Positions 1-11,700 of a stretch of 64,000 bases of DNA are shown piece by piece (the stretch's first letter is position 1; every line of letters starts with the position of its first letter). The translations under genes and the position numbers were made by a program. Under the pieces are notes generated by a model. It was not told the origin of the DNA. It did no database searches and saw nothing but the letters and a program-made list of their open reading frames with translations. The stretch covers positions 8,339,575 to 8,403,574 of the forward strand of contig BROE01000022.1 in the NCBI GenBank assembly GCA_036571765.1, given 5' to 3'. The stretch is from Plecoglossus altivelis (lineage: Eukaryota; Chordata; Actinopteri; Osmeriformes; Plecoglossidae).

Positions 1-1016
1 TTCACAATGATAAAAAGGAAGTAAACGCGAGGGTGTGGTTTCTGAGTCTGGTAAACACCCTGTGGCTATTTATTCCTCCAGCATCACTATATATCAGTTT
101 TACCGCCTTCTTGCTAAACCTGATTAAGGTGTCGCGAGCATTCGCAGAGCATTTTCCACTGGCTCTAGACACAACACTTGCTTTATATTCAGAAGGTTTG
201 GGACTGTGCCATGACTCTCAGGGGACGGGCACGGACCTAAAAGGGGACTTGCACCAGGCGGGTGAGGAGAAACATCCGAAAGCTTGGCTCTTAGATCCCA
301 ACGTACGGTGACATTAGGTGTGTGTGTCCTTTGGTTTTTATGGAGGAAGTGTGCAGCATTGGAGGGGAGGAGAATGCTCAGACACCCCCTAGAGGGTGAG
401 TAGGGCGGGAGGGAGGGAGGGGGGGGGGAGGGCACAGGGAGAGGGGGACAGACAGCAGGAAATTAAATGGGTAGAGAAACATGCAGGAAGGGAAACAGGC
501 TGGCCCATGCCTTAGGGAACGCCACGGAGCGGCGCAGCAAACTATCAATCACTGGCAGGAGGTGAAGGGGAGGAGGGGGGCGCCGTTCAATACGTGCAAG
601 TCTTATCCAATGACCTGACAGAAGCTGAAATGGGCCTTGAATTATGAAACAAATGAATCTAGAGCCACGGAGGCCTTGAGAGGCTCTTCCTGTGCAGAGA
701 GGCTGGGGTGTTTCTGGGCGGGGGGGGAGCGTGGTTCGGTGGAGAGGGGAGTCACACTTCCGGCTGCTGTCAAATATGCAAATGATAACTGTGTTAACCG
801 CGAGCTCTTGACTTCCCTAATGCCTCAGAATGACCTCATTTGACCTCCGTTTTTTTAAGACTTTGTCACTAATCTCCAACGGCAGCACTTCCCACCTCTG
901 CAGTCTTGAAACTCCAGCTGTGTGACACGCTTGCAAATCCTATCTGAAACGTTGGAGGGGGGGGGGAATGAAAGGAAGATGAAGATTTGGTGAAAGCTAG
1001 CAGCACGGTGTCTCAC
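1..1016 (-). other. pdia5: pdia5 intron 2 (partial)
   Basis: This stretch lies downstream, in minus-strand terms, of the pdia5 exon 2 splice donor, so it is the start of intron 2. I see no exon in it. It holds G-rich low-complexity runs near 405-445, 560-580 and 955-967 and an octamer-type ATGCAAAT at 776-783. The open frames here are short, unlike any family I know, and have no matching splice sites. Confidence 0.7.
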
Positions 1017-1143
1017 CTGACTTGGTGTAGAGCACGAGGACGTTGGTGCGGGTCCTCAGGAGCTTCTTGAAGTCTTTATGGTCGCTGATCTTCTCAATGA
1101 GAGGAGACACTTTGACGGCCTGCAGCGTGGACACCAGCCACAC
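1017..1143 (-). CDS. pdia5: pdia5 coding exon 2 (protein disulfide isomerase A5, N-terminal part)
   Basis: This 127-nt exon encodes 42 residues plus one base: the end of the signal peptide (VWLVSTLQA) and the start of the mature protein (VKVSPLIEKISDHKDFKKLL, then RTRTNVLVLYTKS). From memory of the family, vertebrate PDIA5 has K-V-S-x-L-I-E-x-I-S-D, K-K-L-L-R-T-R and N-V-L-V-L-Y at the same places, so the match is strong. PDIA5 is an ER-lumen disulfide isomerase with an N-terminal non-catalytic thioredoxin fold followed by three catalytic ones; only the start of the first fold is here. On the minus strand the exon is bounded by an acceptor (TTTAG, just right of 1143) and a donor (GTGAGA at 1011-1016). 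It begins in phase 0, which joins exon 1 at 4793-4858 exactly, and ends in phase 1. The remaining exons lie beyond the left edge. Confidence 0.93.
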
Positions 1144-1298
1144 CTAAACACGCATGCACACACACACATCATTTGATACATAAATAAGCATCGCACTCAC
1201 TGCTCACTTCAGCCTAGAAGCATTTGAACATGAATTCCCAAGGTAATTCTAGAACCTTCCATGCAAGCAGAATGCTTCCGCAGTAGACATCCTCTGAA

Positions 1299-1325
1299 GT
1301 GTGACACGGAGTTTCGGTGTCACAC
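1299..1325. repeat. Short perfect inverted repeat in pdia5 intron 1
   Basis: The arms GTGTGACAC (1299-1307) and GTGTCACAC (1317-1325) are exact reverse complements separated by 9 bases. They include T-box-like half sites (TCACAC/GTGTGA) and TGACA/TGTCA half sites. This may be chance in a CA-rich region. Confidence 0.5.
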
Positions 1326-1600
1326 TGTGTAACAAATTTGAATCGTCTCCTTCCTACTGTGTCTTCAAAACGTCCTTTGGTCCCCTGCAGAGATATCCAA
1401 TCTGCCCTAAACGTCCGTTTCTGCTCTGATCCACATACGTAATGAGTGAAACCGACTTCATTTAAAGCAAGCTAGCCTGCGCTCTCATCTTCATGAACCC
1501 TTGAGCCCATCTTTAAGGTTCTGGAAAACCATCTTGAAAGAGCAGTGAAACCATGACAAGTCACCCCACCTGACCCTGACCTCCACACATGTCTGATGGT

Positions 1601-1685
1601 CCACACACACACACACACACACACACGCACTGCAGACTCACGCACGCACACACACACACTGCAGACTCACGCACACACACACACC
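1601..1685. repeat. (CA)n microsatellite with internal duplication
   Basis: A CA dinucleotide tract is interrupted twice by the same ACTGCAGACTCACGCAC segment, showing that a unit of about 40 bases was duplicated within the tract. It lies in pdia5 intron 1. Confidence 0.9.
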
Positions 1686-2022
1686 TGTTCTGATGACTCA
1701 TGACCTCTTATCATGAGGTCATCTCATTTTCTCTTTGTGACAGTGTGGGAGTCTAGAGGCTGCTGATCTGAGACAGAGCCGCCTGATGTGACAGGGCGCG
1801 GTCCTCCCCTGCCCGCCCGCTAGCCCAACCCCCCCCCCCCCTCCTCCTCCTCCCCCCATCTGTTCTACCTCCAGCCTCCCATGTGCTCCAAGACTAGGCA
1901 GCCTGGTGGGTGAAGCTGCCAATCAGGGGTAATTAAAGGAAGAAAAGATTAGATGGAGAATCTCTGCACTGTGATGAACATGAGTAAGACATACCTCCCC
2001 TGCCTGGCTAGGCCAGCCCCTG

Positions 2023-2081
2023 GAGGGAGGGAGGGAGGGAGGGGGTTGGGAGGAGGGGAGGAAGGGAGGGAGGGAGGGGGT
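2023..2081. repeat. (GGGA)n purine-rich repeat
   Basis: Tandem GGGA units with G-run interruptions. On the pdia5 sense strand this reads as a pyrimidine tract. Confidence 0.85.
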
Positions 2082-3092
2082 GTTGGACTGGAGCAAAGGA
2101 GATGAAGGGATTCAGGAATATAAATATAGAAATAGCATAATGGATTTACCAAGAAGTTTGAAATCATAAAATTATCAGGCTATCGTGATTGGTTGTAGAA
2201 TTAGTATAATCAGCTCTGATTATTCCTACAACAATGACTTTTTGTGTGATTATGCCTTCAGCAGAAATGAAAAAACATTGCCCTCCCACTACCACTGTGT
2301 GTTCTGGCAGACGGGCAGCTGATATTGCTAGACCATCAATGCCTGGCAATTAGTGTGTGCAGCGCAGCCCACCCAATCTAAAGGCCTGCTGTGGCCCATG
2401 TGACCCATCACTCTCACCCTACCATTATCTACATCCACTGAACACATGCTGCCGGGAGACAGACTCACTCACACACTCCTGATTAGTGGAGACAGGTGAA
2501 GGTGGACTACACACAGGCACGCAAGCGAATGTGCGCTCATAAAGGCACACAACCGCGCTCACAACACACATGCAGCCAGTCTTCTACACCGCAGCCTTGC
2601 GTACAACATTAACATAGAGTACCACAGTATGTTCTCAGAAAGCGTGGCTTCTTTGCCAAGAACTTAGATTAGCTTGTTGTTCTCCTCAATCATCTGCTAA
2701 CGTAAGGCAGGAAGTGTTAGGATGCAGTAACGCAGCCTCTATTTCACCCACATTCACAAGTGACACAGTCACAAGCGCTGTTATTGAAGACCATTCACGC
2801 ACAGGCAAACATGACTGGTCAAACGTAGCCTATTCACCCAACCCCCACTCTCCGAATCAGAATCTATTACAAATCCTTCCGTTATCGATCGAGCTCCTCC
2901 GATAAACCGTATCTCGCCCGGCGCACGTTTTCCGTTTAAGGTACGCAGCTCAGCCAACGCAAGGAAGCTTGTCCCTGGAAGACCTTCTGAGCGAACGGCT
3001 GAAATATATGGAGGGCAGCCATTAGCGCACTCTTCATCTAGAACGCTAATCCAAAAAAGGTGTTGTGACTGACGTGATGCGGTGACGCGGCG

Positions 3093-3093
<1 letters not shown>

Positions 3094-3125
<32 letters not shown>

Positions 3126-3144
3126 CCCCCCGCCCCCGCCCCCC
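3094..3144. repeat. Poly-C run (31 uninterrupted C, then CCCCCG units)
   Basis: There are 31 consecutive C bases followed by C-rich units broken by single G bases. The complementary strand could form a G-quadruplex and this strand an i-motif. Homopolymers this long are also prone to sequencing error, so the exact length is uncertain. Confidence 0.9.
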
Positions 3145-3659
3145 GGCTAGCTAAGCAGCAGCAGCCTGGAGTGTGCCTGCTGCACGCCCCCATCTGCTGG
3201 GACAAACCGGCTTCGTAAATGCCATCCCGGTTTAGGGGTTTTAGGAAGCTGCACTGAATCAGCGCAAACCAGTTGACTGTTTGTGAAACGCTCTCTCCTT
3301 CATTTCCCGCTGATTAATGACTTGAGAAGCAGCCACTGACGTGTGCGTGCGTGCGTGCGTGCGTAGGACTAGCCTACGGACCTTGGATCATACAATCCGG
3401 TATCACAAAACGAGCTGAAGTGTAGGTATTTTCCCGCCCAGCCTTGGATGATAGAGTTGAGTCATGGTGGAAAATGCTGACAGAGGGGAAAACAGCGGGT
3501 CTCCTTTTCAATTATCGGAAATTGATTAGTAGAGAGGGACCACGAACAGGTCTCTTAATGGTGAGACCGTCCTCTTTCGATAGAGCCATTTATGTCAAAA
3601 GGCCTCCAGAGCGTAATGGGAGACCGTCCAACATGTTAGAAAAGGTGAGTGTGCATGCA

Positions 3660-3664
<5 letters not shown>

Positions 3665-3715
<51 letters not shown>
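3665..3715. repeat. (GT)n microsatellite
   Basis: A perfect GT dinucleotide tract of about 25 copies in pdia5 intron 1. A second motif, (GCGT)n, occurs nearby at 3341-3365. Confidence 0.95.
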
Positions 3716-3717
<2 letters not shown>

Positions 3718-4792
3718 AAGGGGGGATAGGAGATGTGTCCTCAGCTCAGATTCATTTTCTAAATTGCTTTGACAGCCAAGGCCCCTGGTAGAGACCAGTC
3801 TCCCGCTATGTCCGCTTGCCACCTCAGGTCTACGTGTCTGTTTGGCCTGCTTAAGCCAGTACCCGTCTCCACCTTTGTTTGCAATGGCAGGAATACAACA
3901 GGACGCTGAACAGGAAAAGGCACTGCCACAAGTAGTGACGTGGGCTTCGGCAGGACATGGTAAACAAGCTGGTTTTGAGTGCCAGAACAGTCACATGTAG
4001 CATCTCCATGTCAACAAACTGGATAAGGGTGACATGACATAGGGGTAAAACTATGTCATCTTGCCTCCAATCTTGACTCCAAAGGGCAGTCAGCCACACC
4101 CCTAAATGCTAAGCTGTGTTAAGAAAGGTTTTCTAATACACCACTAGCTTCACATTCGCAATGGAAAAAAAACACTTCCTGCATTCTGGTTGAAATGCGA
4201 CTTTCAGTCAGTCCATGAAAAGCTTTGCGAAATAGCATGGTTGTTCAAAAGGTTTTGTCCTACACTATCTTGTCTACCTTGCAGACAGTCACATGAACAC
4301 GGGCCAAGGGGCAGGAAGACAATTCAGTCATAAAGGTACAGGCCCATAGTTAGAAGTCGTTGATGGAATATAAGCCTTCATGCCAAAGAAAAGAACCCCT
4401 GCGTGCCTACTTCAATAAAAAATATACATGTCCAGGGTTTCACTGATTAAATCCGTTGCCTGTTGTGCTCGCAAAGCATCCATGCGGTATTTGCGAGGGA
4501 AAGCGCATACATTGAAAAACTTTATCTTAAATGAACATGACCTGATACAAGGATGCAATGGATACGTAGAGTACAAAATAAATCTCCGTTCAGTCCTAAT
4601 GGCCAATAATGAGCGACAAGTTCTACTACCAAAAACGATTTGAATAGCCTGTCAACTTTGCAGCCAGCAACGAAGACACGGGCAGGAACAGTTTAAGGGT
4701 TTTCCTTAATTAATTGGCCACAGATTACACAACAGTTTATGCATATTATACTGTCTGTCTTGATGTAATAAAAAACGAGCAATATTACTCAC

Positions 4793-4858
4793 CAACAAGA
4801 AAAATAAATGAATTTTCATCTCTCCCCTCCGACTCCCGTCGCTGATCCAAGAAGCCAT
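4793..4858 (-). CDS. pdia5: pdia5 coding exon 1 (start codon and signal peptide)
   Basis: This exon gives 22 codons from the ATG at 4858, reading MASWISDGSRRGE then MKIHLFFLL. It ends at a consensus donor (GTGAGT, plus-strand 4787-4792) in phase 0. Joined to exon 2 it makes MKIHLFFLLVWLVSTLQA, a standard cleavable ER signal peptide that runs straight into the conserved PDIA5 start VKVSPLIEKISD. The first ATG has a strong context (A at -3, G at +4). A second in-frame Met at codon 14 (4817-4819) would give a shorter leader without the charged 13-residue extension and is a real alternative start. The 5' untranslated part lies to the right of 4858 and its extent is unknown. The frame join and the signal-peptide logic make the exon convincing although it is short. 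Confidence 0.85.
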
Positions 4859-4990
4859 GATGCCGTTGCCACGTCTGGATACGCAAGCGCAATCGGTTTT
4901 CCACGGACGGATTCCTGGGCAAATCGCAAGGCTTCTTAGGTAATGTAGTTTACGCCCAAGAGCCTCAACGCCTACAAATCAAAGCGATCG
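4859..4990 (-). promoter_or_regulatory. pdia5: Probable pdia5 proximal promoter / 5' UTR
   Basis: The DNA directly before the pdia5 start codon is CpG-rich compared with the AT-rich 5000-5450 beyond it. It carries CCACGTCT at 4869-4876, whose complement AGACGTGG is one base from the unfolded-protein-response element TGACGTGG. It also has GCAAT at 4889-4893 followed after 7 bases by CCACG at 4901-4905, which resembles an ERSE (CCAAT-N9-CCACG) with short spacing. An ACTACA-type motif (minus strand, near 4945) recalls ZNF143 sites. No TATA box is evident. The motifs are seen directly; their activity is inferred. Confidence 0.5.
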
Positions 4991-5576
4991 AAGTTATAAA
5001 GTAAAATCCTGCATTATATTAGTTTAATAAAATTTTGTATAGTCAACATAAAACTGCCAAAACATAAAACTTTGTTGCTAATGGCCAGAGATTAACTTCA
5101 TTATATTGATAGATCTTTATATGGTTTATTGTAATGCATGCGCTATGACTTTAATGAGAATACCTATAGGTAAAATTAGTTTGAAATAGTAAATTTTTTG
5201 GCACATAGGTTAGGTGATATGTTATCAGTAAAACTAATCGGGCTTTAAATCTTTCTAATCTTGGATGGGCAATCAATTTTTCCTAAACCTTGCCCACCAT
5301 GGAGAAATTGCCATGCTCTGCAGTGCAGAATTGGCACGCAACCTCATCCAAATAAACATTAGGGGCGTTTATGATTAAATTGTTTTACATCTCGTATTGG
5401 ATCATCAACTGACAAAAGCCATAAAATGTGTGAAGCCGTTATGATTAACGGTGCTGCAAGCCATTTCGACGTCTCACTGCCTCGCGTCCGTGCGCAAACT
5501 TCCGTTTTGAAATGCAGACACTCGCTTGGACACCCCTACCTTTGTGAGTTGCAACGGTCCTTGTAGTCTCATCCAG
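4991..5576. promoter_or_regulatory. Intergenic region between divergent pdia5 and sema5b
   Basis: This is the space between the pdia5 start and the presumed sema5b first exon. The left part (about 4991-5450) is AT-rich and has no gene. From about 5460 CpG becomes frequent (for example CTCGCGTCCGTGCGC), consistent with the core promoter of the plus-strand gene. Vertebrate PDIA5 and SEMA5B are divergent neighbours, so this segment should hold both transcription starts. I cannot place the starts exactly. Confidence 0.45.
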
Positions 5577-5719
5577 CTTTCACCGTGAGCGCAGTTGGCA
5601 GCTGCAGGTCGCTCAGAACGAAACATCGCAGGATACACTTGTGTTGAGGTTGCTTAGTTGAGATCCAAGGAGCCCGCGTGTTTTGCGCACCATTTCGATC
5701 AAGTTGGAAAAGAAACAAG
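5577..5719 (+). other. sema5b: Probable sema5b 5' non-coding exon 1
   Basis: This CpG-rich segment (several CG dinucleotides in GTGAGCGCAG, GGTCGCTCAGAACG and CCCGCGTG) ends in a good splice donor, AAACAAG followed by GTAAAT, with the last exonic base at 5719. It lies on the strand and at the place expected for the sema5b 5' end. The first coding exon, at 41415, begins with an acceptor and carries only 53 nt of 5' UTR, so an upstream non-coding exon is required. The left edge given here is arbitrary because no start site can be read. The exon could instead belong to an unrelated divergent non-coding transcript. Confidence 0.45.
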
Positions 5720-8700
5720 GTAAATATTTTATTACATTTTACTGGATGGTAGACTTTGAATGGCGTTTGAAGTTTATTGCCGAAAACATATTGAACTTTT
5801 GTTAATTAATAACATTTACTTTACTTATTTAACAAAATGGTCAATCTTAAAATGAAGCAAATTAGACATTGTTTTTTGTAAACTGAATTCATCCACACAA
5901 TTATTAGACTTCCATCGAGATGTGTTTGTATTACGTATTTTCGTATCGATTATTGGATGCTTACATTTGATTAGCCTACATCCCTTGATTGTACAGGTTT
6001 TCCTTCTATACGTTTCTCGTCCTGATTTTTCCTGTTTTTCCCTACCTTGTAGAGGAACTCGGTGTAGGCGACGTGTTTGGTCGACATATCGCATGTTTAT
6101 TCAGAGCAGTTAGCAGTTTCTTTTATACCGCTTCAGTTTGACTTTCTACTCACGTTCCATCCCAGGATCAGAGGCATTTCTGGCTGCAGGTTCTGCCACA
6201 TATCCACTGTTATCCACTGTTTCAAACTTATTTCCGTTGTCCGTAACAGGGAGGTGATTAGAGGTAAAATGGACCGAGAAAAGTGATCTAATTTGTGATG
6301 TTTTGGTAGGTGCTTCTACCCTGTATGTCATTAATATACCTTTGTTCTCGAACTGTGGTTTTCTAGACAAAAATGTGAACGGGAATTTTCGAGTGTTGGC
6401 TAACACGGACATTCAAAATCGACTTCAGTTACTACCTCTTGTGATATGTAAGACTGCATGTCATGTACATGTTATGTTCATATTCAAACTTAAGAAATTC
6501 AATCATCTGATTGTATCCTAATTAAAATGTGCCAAATTAAAATACCATTATTCAGGGCATTGGGAAAGAAAGACATTGCTTAGTGCATAGTGTGATTTGA
6601 TGATTTTGTCAGTATGTGCAAAGAAACAGTTATCGAAATCACAAAAAAGCAAAACGAATAAAATACTCTCAACCCCAGTTTAGACGTTTGTATTTTCGGA
6701 GAACGATAGAGGGCAGTGTTCAGCAACGGTGTACAAAAGTTAAAGCACCTTACCAGGTGAATTGTTTGCGCACCATGTGAAGTTCGAAACAATAGTATCG
6801 TTGTCATTGAGTTCGAGACCTTTTGAAGACGATTTTGTAATGGCGGTGGGCTTCTTTCATCTCAATATCAGTATGATTAACTAATTCTTAATTAATGATC
6901 ATGTAAGTCATTTTTCCAAAAACCTGCCTCGTTGGTTATAAAAGCTGTGAGCTGTGTGTTATTTGAACCAGTACAATATTGTCCTTCGACTTACTCCTGT
7001 GGAGGCAATGTGCTCATTGGTTCGTAGATTCAGTGCGAGTTTTAGCAGCGTACCTTAAACAAATGACTGTTGAACACTTAATATTCATATATATACAGCC
7101 ACACAACATGAGTTAATTCAAGTGACGTCTTAGATCCCAAGCCCACCCTTTCAAATGGAAAGTAGGTCTTCATGTTTGATGAACTTATGAGGGCTCTTGA
7201 CACACGGAGAGAGACCTAGGCAGAGAATTCCAAAGAAAACCTCAATAGGGCATACGCAGAGCCTCTCACAACTCTATAATGCATACATACCACTAGTCCA
7301 CAGTGTCTAGAGGTTTCAGAATCAATTGTTTCATTTCATTAATAAACCTGAATGTTGAAATATTGAATTAATGGCCTTCATCAACTATTTAATAGTGCAT
7401 ATATAAGCTGCGCCATTTGAGTCGCTGATGCTACAATTGAGAGCGGACTACTGAGATGAAAGATTAATGCCGGGGAAACACTATCTACACCTCTGTAGAT
7501 GTAACCTCCATGGGAAAACAGAGCCTGACCAATAAGACTGACCGCTGCAGAATAGCATCTGGGTCTGAGGACATAAAGGAGACCATTCAGCTACAGGCCG
7601 AGAGATCCCTCTGCTACTGCACTGGATCAAAGACTGCAGACTAGGAAAGAGGCAAAGTAAAGCGCTGCCTTTAAAAAAAATGTCACTGGCTCTTTTAATA
7701 GAATTTCTGTATCAACAGTTTGTTTGAATATCAAGTTTTAGACATGCATTCGCTTAGGATGAATGTTGGATGGCTTATGACGTTGTCATGAATATTGTTT
7801 CACCAGACTATTGTTTCATGCGACCGTGTCTTGTTTTTCTCTGAGCGTCCTGAACAGTCAGTCAATACCCTCCCTAAGGCCTGCTTCTCTACAGCGATGG
7901 GTTATCATCGGGGACTCTAGTTTCTTGTCGGCGTCTTAAAGCTCGACAAGCGGCCCAGCGTTTGTTACCGCGTGTCATGAGTCATCATTCCAGCTTGAGA
8001 CCTTCTTGCTTATTCCACGCAAAACACTCCTGGTGTTTACCATCATATCTGGCATAGACGGGCGGCGACACCACGCTTTTAAAAACACTCTCAAAGTGTT
8101 TTGTCGTCATGGAAGATGCCGTCATCGCTTCTGCAAGGCTGAGTGGGGCTGTGAGGAGCTCGTATACAGGGAGGTGGGCCTACCATCCGTGCTTTGTTCC
8201 CACCGTGGACCATGCGGGACAGAGAGATTTATCCTTTTATAGTGGCCATGCTAATTCACATGGTAATTAGGTCAGAGCCGTGCCGAAAAAGCGCCCAAGC
8301 CTGCTCCAATCGGGGCTTTAAAAAAAGAGTTTGGAGACGTTTTGGACCCCCTTCCCATGTGCTACATCTTTGAAAGTTGGGACATTCTCAACACAAATGC
8401 CCGACTCCCACACAGTTTAAATGTTTGTCCGCACTTTAAATATGGTGGGCTAGTTTTAAGGGGCAAAGTGACATAGAGACAACGGGACGGTTTGCTAACA
8501 CGTTATGTGTGTAAATGGCAGTGTGTTTCCCCGAGGAAACCAACAGCCATGTTGGGCTTGAGACTGGGTTACCCCCCTCCAATCCAACACAACTTTCAGT
8601 GATCTTAAAGCCATTGAAACACTCACCCCAACCCCTGTCAGATGGGTTATCCATTTAATGTGACGGAAAGGACACAAACTCACAGAAAAGCCATACAATG

Positions 8701-11700
8701 GATAAACATGAATGTAATCTGGGATGATGCAACCGTCATCATCCCATTTATCCCCTGTTCGTGTTCAACATCTCGATATGAGTCAGTACGTGTTTCAAAT
8801 GCACCGTTTCTGGGACTATTCTGAGTTACTATGCTCTACTATAACGTCGATGTGATAGCTGATTGGTATGCACCTGTTCGAAGTCCGACACAACGTTCCG
8901 CGATTGGAAATAAGTAGACTGTTGTCTAGCTCAGGGTGTGAGGCTTTCTTGGTGGACACGGCTCTGTGCTGTTGGCCGCTGCCACGTGAGGACGGTTGAG
9001 CAGGGAGAGCAAGTGGACATGAATTCCTTATCCCATCAAGTCTGGTCTGGATCCATCTGATCTCCCTGAGCAATGGGGACGCTCATTGTTTTCCGACGCT
9101 CTTCTTTTGGCCTGGCCCGCCCGGTGTCTGTCTGTCTGTAACCTGGTCTCGACGCTCGGCTGCACAGCACTCCGTCTGTGACAGCCGATAGGACCGCTCC
9201 GCCTGCTTGCCTACTGTCGCTGGCCCCTAATTAATGCTTGATGCGACCCAACAGGCTCAGTATGTCTGGTGGCTCCTTATCGTTGTTGTCAGGGTGTCTT
9301 AACAGCGTTTTAGAACAGGGAATAGAAGTCATATGAAATCTGTTTATAGGATGGACATGAGAAAATGTATCTGTTAGGAAGAGTTTAATTTACCCTGTTA
9401 ATGAACTAAGCTTCTCCCACTTAGGGAGAAAGCTAATATTTTATCGTAAAAGCTTGTACACTTACAGATCTCCACGTTATGTGTTATGGCAAACAAACTG
9501 TCCGAGTTAGACAATATCATGTGCTCTGACATCGCTGGCATTGAAAGCATGAGTCACAGATTAATGATGTATTTTTTGGCAAGAGACTTCCTCTCAATAA
9601 GCTTTGTGTTCCCGTTTCTGATTATTGTTCTCCCCGGCTGCCAAAGAAGGGGAGTGTCTGTGAGCGCGTGTGTGTGTGTGCGTGTGTGCGTGTGTGTGTG
9701 TGAGTGAGTGTGAAGCGGACGTGATGGCATGTGCCTTCTCTCTCCATTAGAGACCGTCTCCACAAGGCCTCAGTGGGATGAAGAGAAGTAGGGGGAGGGA
9801 GGAGAGGCCAGAACGCTCCCATAGTTGATCTGCCCATTGTGGGGGGAGGAACACTATTCCCATTGATAGTGAGTGGATGGTGCAACCTCCAGAAGCTTTA
9901 GGAAGGGGGCTCTTTCAGAGCAACAGGCGACCCTGTAGACGGGGCGACGAGATGGCTGTTAGGGGCTTTGTGGTGACGGTGGGAACATTGTACTTATTTG
10001 AGATCCCCCTCCACTCTCCCCTCGCTGTGCTTAAGGAGCACCTGGTCCTGTTTCTCTGGACCGGACACAGCTCTGAGGTCACTCAGGTCCCCTGTGTGCC
10101 ACCTGCAGGTGACATCAGGAGGCTTTCTGTGCTGAGGCTGGAACCCACAGGGGAAAAGCAGCACTTTGTCAAAGTGAAATGCTCTCCTTTTTTTAAGCCG
10201 CAGCAACTGGGAGATAACTCTGTCTTTGCCTCAGGCTTTTCTCCCTCCCTGGTGTCCAGTCACCTGCTCAGGAGCCTTCTGCAGGACAAAGCTGAGGTCA
10301 GCTCTGGGCATTGTGTCCTTTTTGGACAAGATAAGTATGTACTTAAAACTGCAGGACTAGCCGGAAATACATACAAGCATCCAGACGCCATTTCTCCTCC
10401 ACCTGACTATTCTAGCAAAGTGAAAGGCCTTTTGTAATAGCGATTCTCTCACAGGTGCGGATGTGAACAATTTGTGGCTGCTGGTTGCCTTCGGGCGGTT
10501 AAGTCTAATGGGCTCATTAGTGGAGTGACGCCTGTCTCAGTGGTTTGTATTGTGTGTGTCTTGTTCAGAACGCCAGCAGTGAGCAGTCAGCCAGCCTCTC
10601 TCGTGTCCATCACCCGGTATCTCATCAGCACATGTGGGCTGAGAGCACAGCCATTGGCTGGGATTCACACAGCAAGCCTAACGACATTGCATATGATGAG
10701 ACGAGTCCAACCTCAGTCAGGCGCTGATTAGAAATGTGTCAGAAGGGCCGTACTTATTTCGGAGCAGCGTTCACGGAAGTGGTCACTTCCACGAATGGAA
10801 ACAATGATACAAATCTATAATGAGCTTTGAATGACGGTCAAACAGATTGAAAACCACATATGTCGAACCCTTTTAACGAATGCATCCGGAGTGTATAATG
10901 CGCTTTCCCCATGTTGAGTTAAAGTCGTTTTCTGGTGCTGGCAGTCTAAGCCCTTGCGTCTCCGCTTGGTCCTTACCCGTCTCATCGCTCTGTTGTCGGG
11001 GTGACACATCCACGTTTGATGGGGAACGTGTCCCCACGCCAGTGGGAAAAGGTCTGGCAGAGCAGCAGTTTCTGTTCAGGAGGCCTCATCACAGCTGTTA
11101 TATTATAGAGCCCTTCAAACCCAGGTGTTTGTGTGACCTGATTGATCTCTTTCATGTTGAGTGTAGAACCGCACAGGCTGGCATACACCCTTCTTTGTTG
11201 TTTGCTGTAAGCATTAGCAGGTCTTTAGGATTGGGTTATTGATCCTAATATAAATGGTTTCATCGAGATAGCCTTCCCTGCTATTTTATGAATGGTCTCT
11301 GATGGAGTCAAAGCAGTCCTCCAGTGCTAATATTCTCCTCTGCCATCCAGGTCCACCTCCAGGGGCGATTCCCCCCAGCTCATGTTTGAGAAGACCCTGG
11401 TGTTGAATTTATTGATGGAAGGAGAGTATTGAGCAATAACCCAGAGAGACCAGTGAATATTTCACCACTCTGAAGATGCGTGGACTGGCTCAGTGTGAAA
11501 TGGGATATTAATTGGCGCTTGCATTGCATGCGCTTGGATATTGTGAGGGGAGAGAAAGCAGGAATAGCTGTGCACTCTGACATCACCAACAGCTGTAACT
11601 AGGCAGAACTGCAGACACATTCTTTTCCGCCGATTCCTCATACATTGCTGTCTAAAGGCCATAGATATTGTTCTAGGACCAATGGGTGACATTTGAAATG

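Larger units (their letters stand above)
1144..4792 (-). other. pdia5: pdia5 intron 1
   Basis: This 3.65-kb intron separates the pdia5 start exon from exon 2. No exon or RNA gene is supported inside it. It contains (CA)n at 1601-1685, a C/T-rich run at 1829-1858, (GGGA)n at 2023-2081, a 31-base C run at 3094-3124, (GCGT)n at 3341-3365 and (GT)n at 3665-3715. CpG is moderately frequent around 2880-3000. Confidence 0.8.

Noticed and set aside
9877..10437. 186-codon plus-strand open frame
   Set aside because: It is the longest non-repeat frame but matches no family I know. It has no signal or domain pattern and no splice or promoter support, and sits in an intron where chance frames of this size occur.
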